From the NCBI GenBank assembly GCA_030295235.1, contig AP026124.1, forward strand, positions 2,232,001 to 2,296,000: a stretch of 64,000 nucleotides of DNA. Direction: 5' to 3'. A model generated the notes under the pieces. It did no database searches. It was not told the DNA's origin and saw only the letters and a list, made by a program, of their open reading frames with translations. Positions 1-8,290 of the stretch are shown piece by piece (the first letter of the stretch is position 1; each line of letters starts with the position of its first letter). This stretch comes from Fistulifera solaris. Its lineage: Eukaryota > Bacillariophyta > Bacillariophyceae > Naviculales > Stauroneidaceae. The translations under genes were made by a program, and so were the position numbers.

Positions 1-76
1 TTTCGGGAAGCCAATAATAGCGAAATTGAGTAGCCAGGAGGCATCACCGGTTACGTTGTAATCATTCACAAGCGAC

Positions 77-277
77 TCAAGGGGGAGGACGGGGGCGAGG
101 CTCGCGATACACGAGCTCTAAACTTCTTTCCATTGCGTTCGATGGAGCCAAATAGGAAGTCGTGAGGTCTGAAGAAATGGGGCGTGTGTGCCAGTGTCCC
201 AAGGCGATATTGATGAATGATAATATGAAGGCGGCGGTAGCTAAGAGCAAATACGGTAAGAAACTCCGTCTGATCAT
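77..277 (-). CDS. Possible small secreted ORF or first exon (66 aa)
   Basis: The frame begins with basic residues and then a long hydrophobic stretch (about residues 5-25), like a signal peptide or anchor, and ends in a Pro/Arg-rich tail. It points away from the protease gene to its right and could share an upstream region with it. It may be the first exon of a gene that continues beyond the left edge of the window. I recognise no family, and short hydrophobic frames also occur by chance, so this is a weak call. Confidence 0.22.
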   Translation of the reverse strand: MIRRSFLPYLLLATAAFILSFINIALGHWHTRPISSDLTTSYLAPSNAMERSLELVYREPRPRPPP

Positions 278-642
278 CGTTTGTGTTTCGTGTTAGAACC
301 TGTCGTCATGGTCGAGGTGGCGGTTTCATGAATTTTGCGTGCCATGGTCACAAATGTTTTTCTCCTTTTTTGATTGTGGCATTCGTGAATGCCACAGCTT
401 GTCGTAGCGGTCTTTTGTCCGCATACCAGGTGTGCATCTTGTCCGTTGATCATATCGCGGACGAAAACGGTATCCGAATTCTCCAAATCAATGTACTTTC
501 AACATTCTCAACGTTTACATTTTTCGGTAGAGTGCACCGATTTCGGCCTTTTAGCTTACGCAAAAACCCGAAAAGACATCCACCAAACGCAACAAGCCAC
601 TTTTCCGGAAACGAGATCACCTCCACGCTTCAAGCTACCACG

Positions 643-2058
643 ATGCTTACTTTCTTCTTTTTTCTCATACTATCCGTCTCGCATGCACAACAAAATACTG
701 AGAATATTAGGGAACTCATTGTTGGGGGCGAAGAAGCGAAAGAAGGGAGGTTTTCCTTCGCCGAGATTAGTTTGCAAATAAGGCGGTCCCATCAATGCGG
801 CGGAACACTCATCGCCCCAGATATGATACTGACAGCCGCTCATTGTCAAAGCTGGATAGACACGGCACACATTCATCGCTACGACTTTAAAAACAGTGCG
901 GATGTCTACATGGAAATGGATCCAGCATTCATTCATGTACATCCAGATTTCAATCCATCTACCTTCCAAGCTGATTTTTCCGTTGTGGGCTTGAGCAAGC
1001 CCGTACCGTCTGCGCAAATAGTAAGACTCAACACAGATGCAAGCGTTCCGTCTGCAAATGACCCCGTTGTTGTCATTGGGTGGGGTGCAATTAATATTAC
1101 CGATCCTTCTAACACAATCTACCCAAATCGACTCCAAAAAGCCCACATCAATTACATTACCAACGAAGATTGCGAAAAAGCAGAAGTACAAGGACAAGCG
1201 TTATACACCGGTGAAATATTTAGTAACATGCTGTGCGCTACCAGTCCTGGAGTCGACGCGTGTCGAGGTGACTCGGGAGGACCATTAATCGTGGAAGGTG
1301 CTGTCGAAGGTGAAGATGTGCAAGTAGGAATAGTGAGTTGGGGGAGAGGTTGCGCTCTTTTTCCGGGTGTTTACAGTCGTGTGAGTGATGGATATGACTG
1401 GATTCGAAAAGAGGTTTGTGCTTTTTCTGTGGATCCTCCCGCTTACATGAGGTGCCTCGACGAAGAGCGTGACTCAAAATTCTTGTCACCGGACACTATA
1501 GAGCAAAGTATTCCGAGTAAGGCACCCGTACTCCACCGATCCAGTGGTAGAGTGGATGTGGAAATTTCCATTCAATTGGATCTGCAAAGTCACGAAACGT
1601 CATGGACTTTGTCCGACAATGACGGCAACGTCTTGGTTCACGTGCCATATGGTGCCTATGACAGTTTCTCTGCTCAAACTATTGACTTTACTGTGCGAGT
1701 CGATGAAGGATCGGATTTATTTTTCGTCATAAAAGACGAGGCGTTTAATGGCATGAGTCGAGGGGTTTCTGGTTGGTATAAAATTTTTATTCTGTCCGAC
1801 CTCCAAAGAGTCGAAATAATTTCGGGCGATGGAGACTACGGGCGTGTCGCGTTTCATAGATTTACCGCCAGTCTATCATCGACTGTCGGGGATTGGGAAC
1901 AGTCAAGCAATCCAAGAGACGACAACGGTCCGGACGTCGTTTCTGGGACCCTTCTAGACATTTCAAGGGATCACACGAGTGGTACCTTTTTTCATACAAC
2001 GGGCACTCTTCTGTCAGCGTCGTTGTGCCTTATCGTTCTTGGATCCAGATGTATATAG
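643..2058 (+). CDS. Secreted trypsin-like serine protease (S1 family) with extra C-terminal domain
   Basis: Secreted endopeptidase of the chymotrypsin/trypsin clan, 471 aa. I start it at the ATG followed by a hydrophobic signal peptide (residues 1-15, ending SHA); the frame is open further upstream but without a better start. The mature-type N terminus IVGG lies at 26-29. The catalytic triad is visible: His67 in TAAHC, Asp111 in ADFSV, Ser211 in GDSGGP. Asp205, six residues before the Ser, is the residue that gives trypsins their preference for Arg/Lys. The S1 domain ends near residue 255. About 200 further residues follow with a beta-rich look (a segment around residues 300-400 with HETSW and repeated polar strands), then a hydrophobic C-terminal end that could be a GPI-anchor signal. 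No introns or frame breaks. An AATAAA-like signal lies about 30 nt after the stop. Confidence 0.92.
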   Translation: MLTFFFFLILSVSHAQQNTENIRELIVGGEEAKEGRFSFAEISLQIRRSHQCGGTLIAPDMILTAAHCQSWIDTAHIHRYDFKNSADVYMEMDPAFIHVHPDFNPSTFQADFSVVGLSKPVPSAQIVRLNTDASVPSANDPVVVIGWGAINITDPSNTIYPNRLQKAHINYITNEDCEKAEVQGQALYTGEIFSNMLCATSPGVDACRGDSGGPLIVEGAVEGEDVQVGIVSWGRGCALFPGVYSRVSDGYDWIRKEVCAFSVDPPAYMRCLDEERDSKFLSPDTIEQSIPSKAPVLHRSSGRVDVEISIQLDLQSHETSWTLSDNDGNVLVHVPYGAYDSFSAQTIDFTVRVDEGSDLFFVIKDEAFNGMSRGVSGWYKIFILSDLQRVEIISGDGDYGRVAFHRFTASLSSTVGDWEQSSNPRDDNGPDVVSGTLLDISRDHTSGTFFHTTGTLLSASLCLIVLGSRCI

Positions 2059-2535
2059 GCACTTTAAATGAATTAATTTTAAAGATCGAATAATAAATGC
2101 CTTTCATGCCGGTTGCTGTTGCCTACAGTACTCGTTGATTATTTACTATAGATAAAAAGTGTCTCCAAAAGTTCACGCGACTGGCTTATCAGAGTTAATC
2201 ACGAATAGCTTGAGGGCAATCGTTGACCTTCCCTGTATTGCTTGCACCCACATAAATCTTCATTTATTCCATTTGGAAGTCCAATTTATGTCAATTGTCA
2301 TCGAGAGTGAGCTACACCGGAGAATAATGACGGATTTCATATTATTTGACTGTTCACCCAAGGGTGAAGGAAACCTTGTTTCGTGATGGATTTTCATCCG
2401 TGACTCACTCGAAGCAACGAAAAAAAGCGGCGATATGACGCGGTCTTCATCAATATCATCATCCTTCCTCATCATACAAAAATAATACTCCGGAGTATAC
2501 TTTTAATCACTCAAAGATCTCACAATTGAAGGACT
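2059..2535. other. Intergenic region
   Basis: It lies between the protease and the 2OG oxygenase, both on the plus strand. It holds the 3' end signal of the first gene (AATAAA near 2090) and must hold the promoter of the second. I see no convincing gene, RNA or repeat. Confidence 0.5.
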
Positions 2536-3337
2536 ATGTGGAGGATATTACTTCTTTGGCTGGGAATGTGTGAAGCCTTTCCGTTCGCCCCGACATCGTC
2601 ACGGCCATCCACGCGACGTTTCGTCTCGGAATTGCACATTCCAGCGTACCGGACCTCCAAATTACCCTTTTACTCGATTCAGTGACGCACATTCAACCCC
2701 GTACGTACCAAGCGGACCGCGATTATACATCCTATCTGATACAGAACCACGGTGGCGGATTGGTGCATCAGACCAACCGGCCTTTGTTTTCGGACCTAGA
2801 ATGTCACACCATTGTACAAGAAGCCGAACAGGTCGCACGCCAACGCGATTGGACACGGACACGGCATGGGAATTTTCCCACCACCGATTTGCCGTTAACG
2901 GAATTACCACAAACGATGGCCCTCCTCAAGGAGACGTGGGTCGAACGATTGCAGCCCCTTTTGGCGGATCAATTTCGCAACGTCTTGCCGGATGCGAGTC
3001 GGTTGCGGATTGCCGATGGTTTTGTAGTCAAATACGATGCAGCAGAACAACGAGAATTGAAACCACATCGGGATGGTGCGGTCTTGTCGTTCAATATTGC
3101 TCTCAACCCAGCCAGTGATTACGTAGGGGTGGGACTTGGTTTGCGGCGCTAAATGCACCAATTGTGTTGCCCCAGGGGCATGTCGTAAGTCACGCGTCGG
3201 GCTTGTTGCACGGCGGACAAGCCATAACGGCAGGGCGAAGGTATATACTGGTCGCATTTTGTATTGTGGAAGGATACGACACATGGAGCATGCGCTTCTA
3301 CAATCAAGTTCGAAATGTATCGGGCGATGATTCGTGA
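2536..3337 (+). CDS. 2-oxoglutarate/Fe(II)-dependent oxygenase, prolyl-4-hydroxylase-like
   Basis: Oxidises a substrate using 2-oxoglutarate, O2 and Fe(II); the substrate (protein prolyl residue or other) cannot be read here. About 267 aa. The N terminus at the ATG is hydrophobic and ends in CEAFPFAP, an ASAFAP-like plastid cleavage motif. The body carries the iron ligands HRD (near 3066-3074) and a distal His in GLLHGG (3209-3211), followed by GRRY, where the Arg would bind 2-oxoglutarate. The frame changes twice. The second change is clear: at the GGGG run at 3124-3127 one extra G would give DYVGGGTWF, the family's usual sequence there. The first lies between about 2586 and 2680 and could be the CCCC run. 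With both allowed the gene is 804 nt. I favour sequence error over a pseudogene because both halves are well conserved. Confidence 0.78.
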
Positions 3338-3420
3338 TAAGACTTTCGATAATTTACACAATAGAATTATAACATAAGGTTTATCACGTATACCATTTTT
3401 CGCTTTTCCTACACATTGCA

Positions 3421-4593
3421 CTAGCAATGCACATCACAAGCATCCAAGGCAATCGACACTTTTTCTTTCGAAAGTTCACTTTCCTTCAGAGCCTTTAAAA
3501 TTAACTTGGTTTGCAACGACACGGAAGTAATTTCTCTCGCCAAATGCGTCGCCGGACAATCCGTCCACCCGTGTTCTTGAATCGATTGACACAAAGTACG
3601 GAAACGACGCCACATCATGACGGCGGCACTCGGACCACCGGGGACATCAATCGCTTCCCCGCGCATCATATCAAAATCTTTGCCACTTTGTGGTGTCCGA
3701 TCGTAGACACGATAGTTGGCCAGTCCGTCAGGATGTGGAATAACGAAATCATTTAACGTCGCGTAACGATTCTTCGAGCGCACTTCCATAATTTGACGCG
3801 TGGGGGTATGTGAATACGCCAATCGACAGTCCAAGGTCACATCGTCCGTGAACCATACGCGACAGGTCGCGGAGGTGGCTTGTCCAGTCACCGGATGTCG
3901 TTCGACTTTTTGTACTTGCGCCGCCGTGGGACGTACTCCTTTGCGGGTCCGCAAAAACATCAGCGCCGCGAGAAGAGCACACGAACGGGCCAAACGACGA
4001 ATCACGCATTGTCCTTCTTGAGGCGGATCTTGCACGCCCAGTACACCGACATCGTCCATATGAATACTTAGTAAGACATCAATCGACTCGATTTTCCCAA
4101 AATCTTCTTCGTACAACACACAGTCCAGAAATGTCTGCACGCGATGCTGATTCTGGAACATGGTAGGGAATTGCAGAAATCGTTGATATTTTTTGGCGTT
4201 TATGAGTTGGGTTCGAAAGTCATCAATGTACGTCGAAATGGGATCGTCCAGTAGGACATGCAACGAGGCTTGTAAGGCCGGTAACACAAATTCCGTTTGC
4301 TGTAAGGTAGGTACCACAACGTAGACGGCATCAATTTCGTTCGATTGCAACATTTCGGTGTATCCTCCGCGCGTCAAAATAGCGGTGGGCGGAATACCGT
4401 GAGAGTTCCGCCATTCCTCAGGATCCGCATCAATCGCCACGACGTAGGTGACGACTCCATTTGAAATAGGACTGGCAATGGCACGAACCGATTGCTCCGG
4501 TAGTGTTCGATCTTTTACCACAATACCGATTCGAAAAGGCTGGACATCAGAAGTGAGCAGTGAGGCCATTTGTGGATTGGCATTATCTTTCAT
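3421..4593 (-). CDS. Gfo/Idh/MocA-family oxidoreductase-like protein
   Basis: 390 aa in one uninterrupted frame. Residues about 20-150 look like the NAD(P)-binding Rossmann domain of the glucose-fructose oxidoreductase/inositol dehydrogenase family (FRIGIVV, then a strand at VVAIDADPEEW, then IDAVYVVVPTLQQTEFVLPALQA). The rest fits the C-terminal alpha/beta domain. Family members normally have a GKHVxxEKP motif whose Lys takes part in catalysis. Here the matching segment is LHVLLDDPIS (about residues 111-120), so that Lys is absent. The protein may have a changed mechanism or be non-catalytic. No targeting peptide is evident. It is divergent from the low-complexity gene at 5227, with about 630 bp between them, and convergent with the oxygenase gene, with about 80 bp between. 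Confidence 0.8.
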   Translation of the reverse strand: MKDNANPQMASLLTSDVQPFRIGIVVKDRTLPEQSVRAIASPISNGVVTYVVAIDADPEEWRNSHGIPPTAILTRGGYTEMLQSNEIDAVYVVVPTLQQTEFVLPALQASLHVLLDDPISTYIDDFRTQLINAKKYQRFLQFPTMFQNQHRVQTFLDCVLYEEDFGKIESIDVLLSIHMDDVGVLGVQDPPQEGQCVIRRLARSCALLAALMFLRTRKGVRPTAAQVQKVERHPVTGQATSATCRVWFTDDVTLDCRLAYSHTPTRQIMEVRSKNRYATLNDFVIPHPDGLANYRVYDRTPQSGKDFDMMRGEAIDVPGGPSAAVMMWRRFRTLCQSIQEHGWTDCPATHLAREITSVSLQTKLILKALKESELSKEKVSIALDACDVHC

Positions 4594-5226
4594 TGTGGGT
4601 GCTTATTTTGCTTATTATTTGATGAAGCAGCGACTTGTTGTTGACGATAATGATGGGAGAGTATTGCAACTAGAATAAGTGATAGTTATCGCGTTTGATG
4701 TTTGTATAATGAAAGAAAACACGGAGTAAAAACGAACTCTGCTCCAGTTCAAACGCAAACCAAACCATGACGAGGAGAAAGGTGGTGTCAAGGTCTGGAG
4801 TATCATAGTAAAAGTACCGCTGTCGCTTGTGTACATCGAAGTATCTCCCCTGTGTCCCGCCAAAACGAGAACACTTTCGCTGTTATAACATCTATAACGT
4901 GTGTGACATCGGATTCAGTGGGGAATGTGGAACCTTCAATTTTGATTCCGTTGAACCCGGCGGGAGAACGGAGTACCGAATCGACAAACGATCTGTTTTT
5001 CGTTCAAACCCAGTTGCAACGTTTCAACCAACACTTCGAAGAAAAGGGAATTCCCACATCCTGCCGAGTCAAAGAACGATGCAGGGCATTGCTGTTTTGG
5101 CGCAAGAAAGAGAAAGAAGGAGAGAGACAGAGATGCTGTGTGATTGTCCTTGGATATCGGAGTGAGATCAATAGATTGAAGTAGTACGACACGAACGATC
5201 GATTGAATCAACACAAACAAAGGAGA
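4594..5226. other. Divergent intergenic region
   Basis: Lies between two divergently transcribed genes and so should contain both promoters. I found no conserved protein frame and no RNA gene. Purine-rich GAAAGAGAAAG stretches occur near 5105-5130. Confidence 0.4.
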
Positions 5227-5341
5227 ATGAACTTGGAGAGTTCGTTCGAACAACTGTCGATCACAGAGGACACGCCTCTGCGTCGTCCTCGTCTTGTACG
5301 ATTGAATGCTCAACGAGAAATCACTTGTCGTGATCCTCATC

Positions 5342-5375
<34 letters not shown>

Positions 5376-5826
5376 TCGACGTTGTGATAGCACCGACGAG
5401 AAAATCAAAGCAAGCATCGCTGTACAGCCCGACAGTATTCGCGATGACAACAATGACGAGAAGACGCTTGAAACGGTCTTTTCACGCGCACAGAAACGAT
5501 TCCCTCTTCCGTCTCGTCTTTCATCGCGATCGCAAATCGGTGACGAAATGTCCCTGGCATCCATGGGAGCCCAAGAACTGGAATTTTACTGGCAACCCAG
5601 CAGCACCCGCAGTCTCAATACGAATGGCAGTCGTCGAACGCTCCATCGACATGCGACGCCGCCGCATTTGTTGCGTACGTTGACGCTATCGTCGCATCGT
5701 CCGCAAAATCCCGTGGCCGGATTGTGGCGACAGTCGTCCTTGTTGACGAACGACAGTAGCGCACCGTTTTTCTCCAGCAGTCGTCCAAGTAGTACGCGCA
5801 CCTTTGCCAGTACCGAAACGCTGTGA
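5227..5826 (+). CDS. Low-complexity hypothetical protein (199 aa)
   Basis: I use the first ATG of the open frame. The protein is rich in Ser, Arg and Thr, has no hydrophobic segment, and looks mostly disordered. A run of about eleven Thr (near residues 40-51) is encoded by the ACG microsatellite at 5342-5373. The C-terminal half has several Ser/Arg clusters typical of phosphorylated disordered proteins. I recognise no family. The frame is uninterrupted for 600 nt despite the repeat, which favours a real gene. Confidence 0.5.
5342..5373 (+). repeat. (ACG)n trinucleotide microsatellite
   Basis: An uninterrupted ACG tract inside a coding frame, giving poly-Thr. Such tracts vary in length by whole codons without breaking the frame. 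Confidence 0.9.
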
Positions 5827-6131
5827 AGGAGTTGTGTGTGCGTATCGATTGAATTTGAGGATGGGTGGGTTTTGAATCATAAATAATAGACTAGTAGTGA
5901 GTGTTTTTGTTCCACGAACAAGCAAGATATAGGCTAGCGTAGCATGTAGAGCATGTTAGAAATGTAGAGTGAATCCTTTAAGTCATGATTCGTTTCGTGA
6001 GAGCGTGTATCGGAGCATTTGTTAGTCTTGATTTCCGTGTCATTGAATTATTAGTGACGGACAGATTGAGTAAAGAACGTGACGTCGTCGAATTATTGTT
6101 TCTTGAATGTGTTCCTCTTGCGTTCCTCTCG
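5827..6131. other. Convergent intergenic region
   Basis: The 3' flanks of two convergent genes. No gene or repeat seen; A/T-rich stretches may hold the polyadenylation signals. Confidence 0.4.
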
Positions 6132-6497
6132 TTATTTTTCCCAGAAACGGAATCCAAAGTAAAAGATTGTCGCCAAGAAAGGTGCTACAAAGCCACCACC
6201 CCAGAAAATCAAATTGAAGGTATTCTTCTTTTGTTGCACTTCTTCGGCGGTTGGTATCTTGCGTTCCTGCAACGCCACGGTCGTACTACTCATGTGCTGC
6301 ATAATACCCTGTGAAAGAGGTGACTCGGCTGTTGGTAGTTGTGGATAAGTTGGTTGAAAGACGACCATCGGTGGTGGAACATCCACACTCGCGAGTGCTA
6401 GATGTGTCATCGGTGCGCGATGCCGACGGACCGTGAAAGCGGCTACCGCATTCATCCAGCAAATGAAATAATACAAGCACGTGACGGTTGCTCTCAT
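6132..6497 (-). CDS. Small plastid-targeted single-span membrane protein (121 aa)
   Basis: The N terminus is a signal peptide (MRATVTCLYYFICWM) ending NAVAAF, with Phe at the predicted cleavage point, followed by a basic, hydroxylated stretch. This is the bipartite presequence of diatom plastid proteins. The mature part is short, Pro-rich in its middle, and carries one transmembrane helix near the C terminus (about residues 93-116, IFWGGGFVAPFLATIFYFGF) with a short FWEK end. The size and single span resemble small thylakoid subunits, but I recognise no family. The frame is uninterrupted. Confidence 0.72.
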   Translation of the reverse strand: MRATVTCLYYFICWMNAVAAFTVRRHRAPMTHLALASVDVPPPMVVFQPTYPQLPTAESPLSQGIMQHMSSTTVALQERKIPTAEEVQQKKNTFNLIFWGGGFVAPFLATIFYFGFRFWEK

Positions 6498-6633
6498 TTT
6501 CTACTTGGATCGGCTTTGCAAGAGAAGGAATTGTTCAATGAATTAAAGTACCAGTCAATAACAAATTCACTCGGTTGCACTTGTTGTTCATCGTCACAAC
6601 TCACAACCGCAACGAGCGCCAACGCAGAAAGAT

Positions 6634-6769
6634 CGGACTGACACCATTTCGGGACTGATCTGGAATTAGTCAGTCTTGCTAAATAATTTGTACAGTACAC
6701 TCTTACTACACTATCTCGAACCCGGACTGACACTGGTTCGGGATCGATCCAGCACAACTTCAGTCTTGC
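6634..6769. repeat. Two imperfect direct repeats upstream of tRNA-Val
   Basis: The segment CGGACTGACACC...CAGTCTTGC at 6634-6679 recurs in degenerate form at 6723-6769, at a period of 89 bp. The two copies share both ends (CGGACTGACAC and CAGTCTTGC). They lie 80-210 bp upstream of the tRNA gene. Origin unknown: an old tandem duplication or the remains of a small element. Confidence 0.5.
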
Positions 6770-6845
6770 GAAAAAAGTTTACTATCTTCAAGGTTATGAT
6801 AATCTATAATTTTGTATCTTTAAAATAAAAAGATTTTAGCAGTAT

Positions 6846-6919
6846 GCAGGAATGGTCTAGTTGGTTCATGACGCGTCCTTCACACGGACGAGGTCGGGCG
6901 TTCGAATCGCCCTTCTTGT
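6846..6919 (+). tRNA. tRNA-Val (anticodon CAC)
   Basis: It folds as a normal cloverleaf. The acceptor pairs GCAGGAA with TTCTTGT (two G-U pairs). The D arm is closed by GTC/GAC. The anticodon stem CGTCC/GGACG carries loop TTCACAC with CAC in positions 34-36. The T arm GGGCG/CGCCC carries loop TTCGAAT. No intron. A TTTT run at 6921-6924 fits RNA polymerase III termination. Confidence 0.93.
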
Positions 6920-7585
6920 ATTTTACCATAATTGTGTATAAGGCCTATCCTGAATCCTATCCGAAGCTCAAAAAAGATTTTTGCGTGGTGCCACGTATGT
7001 ATGCGTCATCACGCCCATAAATTTGGGATGACCATCCTATTATTATGTTGCGCGCACCAAAAATGGGCTCGAACGAAGAAAATCTTGGCAAAATTTTATT
7101 CCCTCCACCAACAACTTAAAAAATTTTACGGCACTTGATTTCCTAAGTAATATCTCTGCCGGCGTGCTCATTTGAAAAGTCTCGTTGGATTGTCAAGGCA
7201 ACGAGATCTCTACTGGTAACGTTCACAGTCAGACGTCAGACGTCTAGAGGTGTCCATCCGCCGTCCGATTGCACGCTCGTTCGCAAAGGCGCAAAGGAGA
7301 CGATCGATGATGTCATTATTCGTACATTTGAAGCTACAGTCCAGCGAACACATGATGAACGTCAGTGCGACATTTCATGCTGAATAACTAATACTTCGTA
7401 CAAAATTGAGAAAGAAGAAGCGAGCGTGAACAACTTCGTTTGGCAGCCCGTGGCTCGAAAAAACTTCAACCAAGCGCGCGTCTTTTTTCGCCCCGTCATG
7501 ACACCAGGGGTAAAAGTTCTGCCTTGAAAAAAATCCTTTGTATCTTTCTGTTAGCAAACAATCTTGTTTCTGTTTATATCCAACC
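6920..7585. promoter_or_regulatory. Upstream region of the CBS gene with paired GACGTC sites
   Basis: No gene recognised. At 7231-7245 the sequence AGACGTCAGACGTCT holds two overlapping GACGTC palindromes (bZIP/CRE-type cores). In diatoms TGACGT-like elements upstream of CO2-responsive genes are known. Whether these sites act on the CBS gene, about 340 bp away, is inference. Confidence 0.35.
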
Positions 7586-8224
7586 ATGTTGAGCCGTTTT
7601 TTCTTCTCTTGCGGCGACCCGTCGTGTGATGACCTCGACGACGACTCGCCTGATGTCGGCCACGGTGGCGGATGTGTCGACGGCCGATGACGCTCTCGAG
7701 TTGAGTGGATACAAGGAGATTAATTTCAAGATTGATGAAGATGCGATGGTTTACGATGCGGTGCAGCGATTTGCGGCCAACAACATTGGTTGCTTGGTGA
7801 CTACGGATAAAGCAGGTACGTTGAATTTGACGTAACTTGTGTACAAATTCCTCTCTACAAAGTACGATTCTCACTTTTCACGTCGCTCTGCTTCAGGAAA
7901 CATGACCGGCATTATCAGTGAACGTGACTACATCTGCAAGGTCGCCTTGTTGGGAAGAACCTCGAAAGAAACACCGATTCGCGAAATCTCGACCCGTGGT
8001 GCCAACATTATTACCGCCAAGGGCAATGAAACCGTCGAGACTTGCATGGAAAAGATGATGACCAAAGGCATTCGACACTTGCCCGTCGTCGATGATGCCG
8101 GTAGTGTGACTGGCTTGATTTCTATCAAGGATTTGGTCAAGACAGTCGTTAGTGAAAAGAGAAGACCATCAAGGTCCTCTCGGACTTTGCACTTGGAAAG
8201 GGTGGCCATTTTGGAAGCGAGTAA
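7586..8224 (+). CDS. Two-CBS-domain protein, probably mitochondrial
   Basis: A pair of CBS domains (Bateman module) that would bind an adenosine nucleotide, as in plant CBSX proteins; about 185 aa. Intron 7816-7896 (81 nt, GTACGT...TTCAG, phase 1) sits inside the first CBS domain. After splicing the domain reads VTTDKAGNMTGIISERD. The second domain ends GLISIKDLVKTVV. From the ATG at 7586 the N terminus would be a Ser/Arg-rich, acid-free presequence (MLSRF...ATRRV), typical of mitochondrial import. Reaching it needs one T fewer in the TTTTTT run near 7597-7602. At the 3' end one extra A in the AAAA run near 8156 replaces a non-conserved tail by LSDFALGKGGHFGSE and a stop at 8222-8224. With both allowed the coding length is 558 nt. 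An alternative start is the ATG at 7629. Confidence 0.85.
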
Positions 8225-8290
8225 TTTCGTTGTTGTTGTTCTTTTTAAACTTGCAATATAAAGGCGGGAATCGTCTTACTAGGGTAAAGT

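Noticed and set aside
670-1197. Minus-strand frame across the protease gene
   Set aside because: Overlaps the catalytic region of a clear trypsin; composition is that of an antisense shadow.
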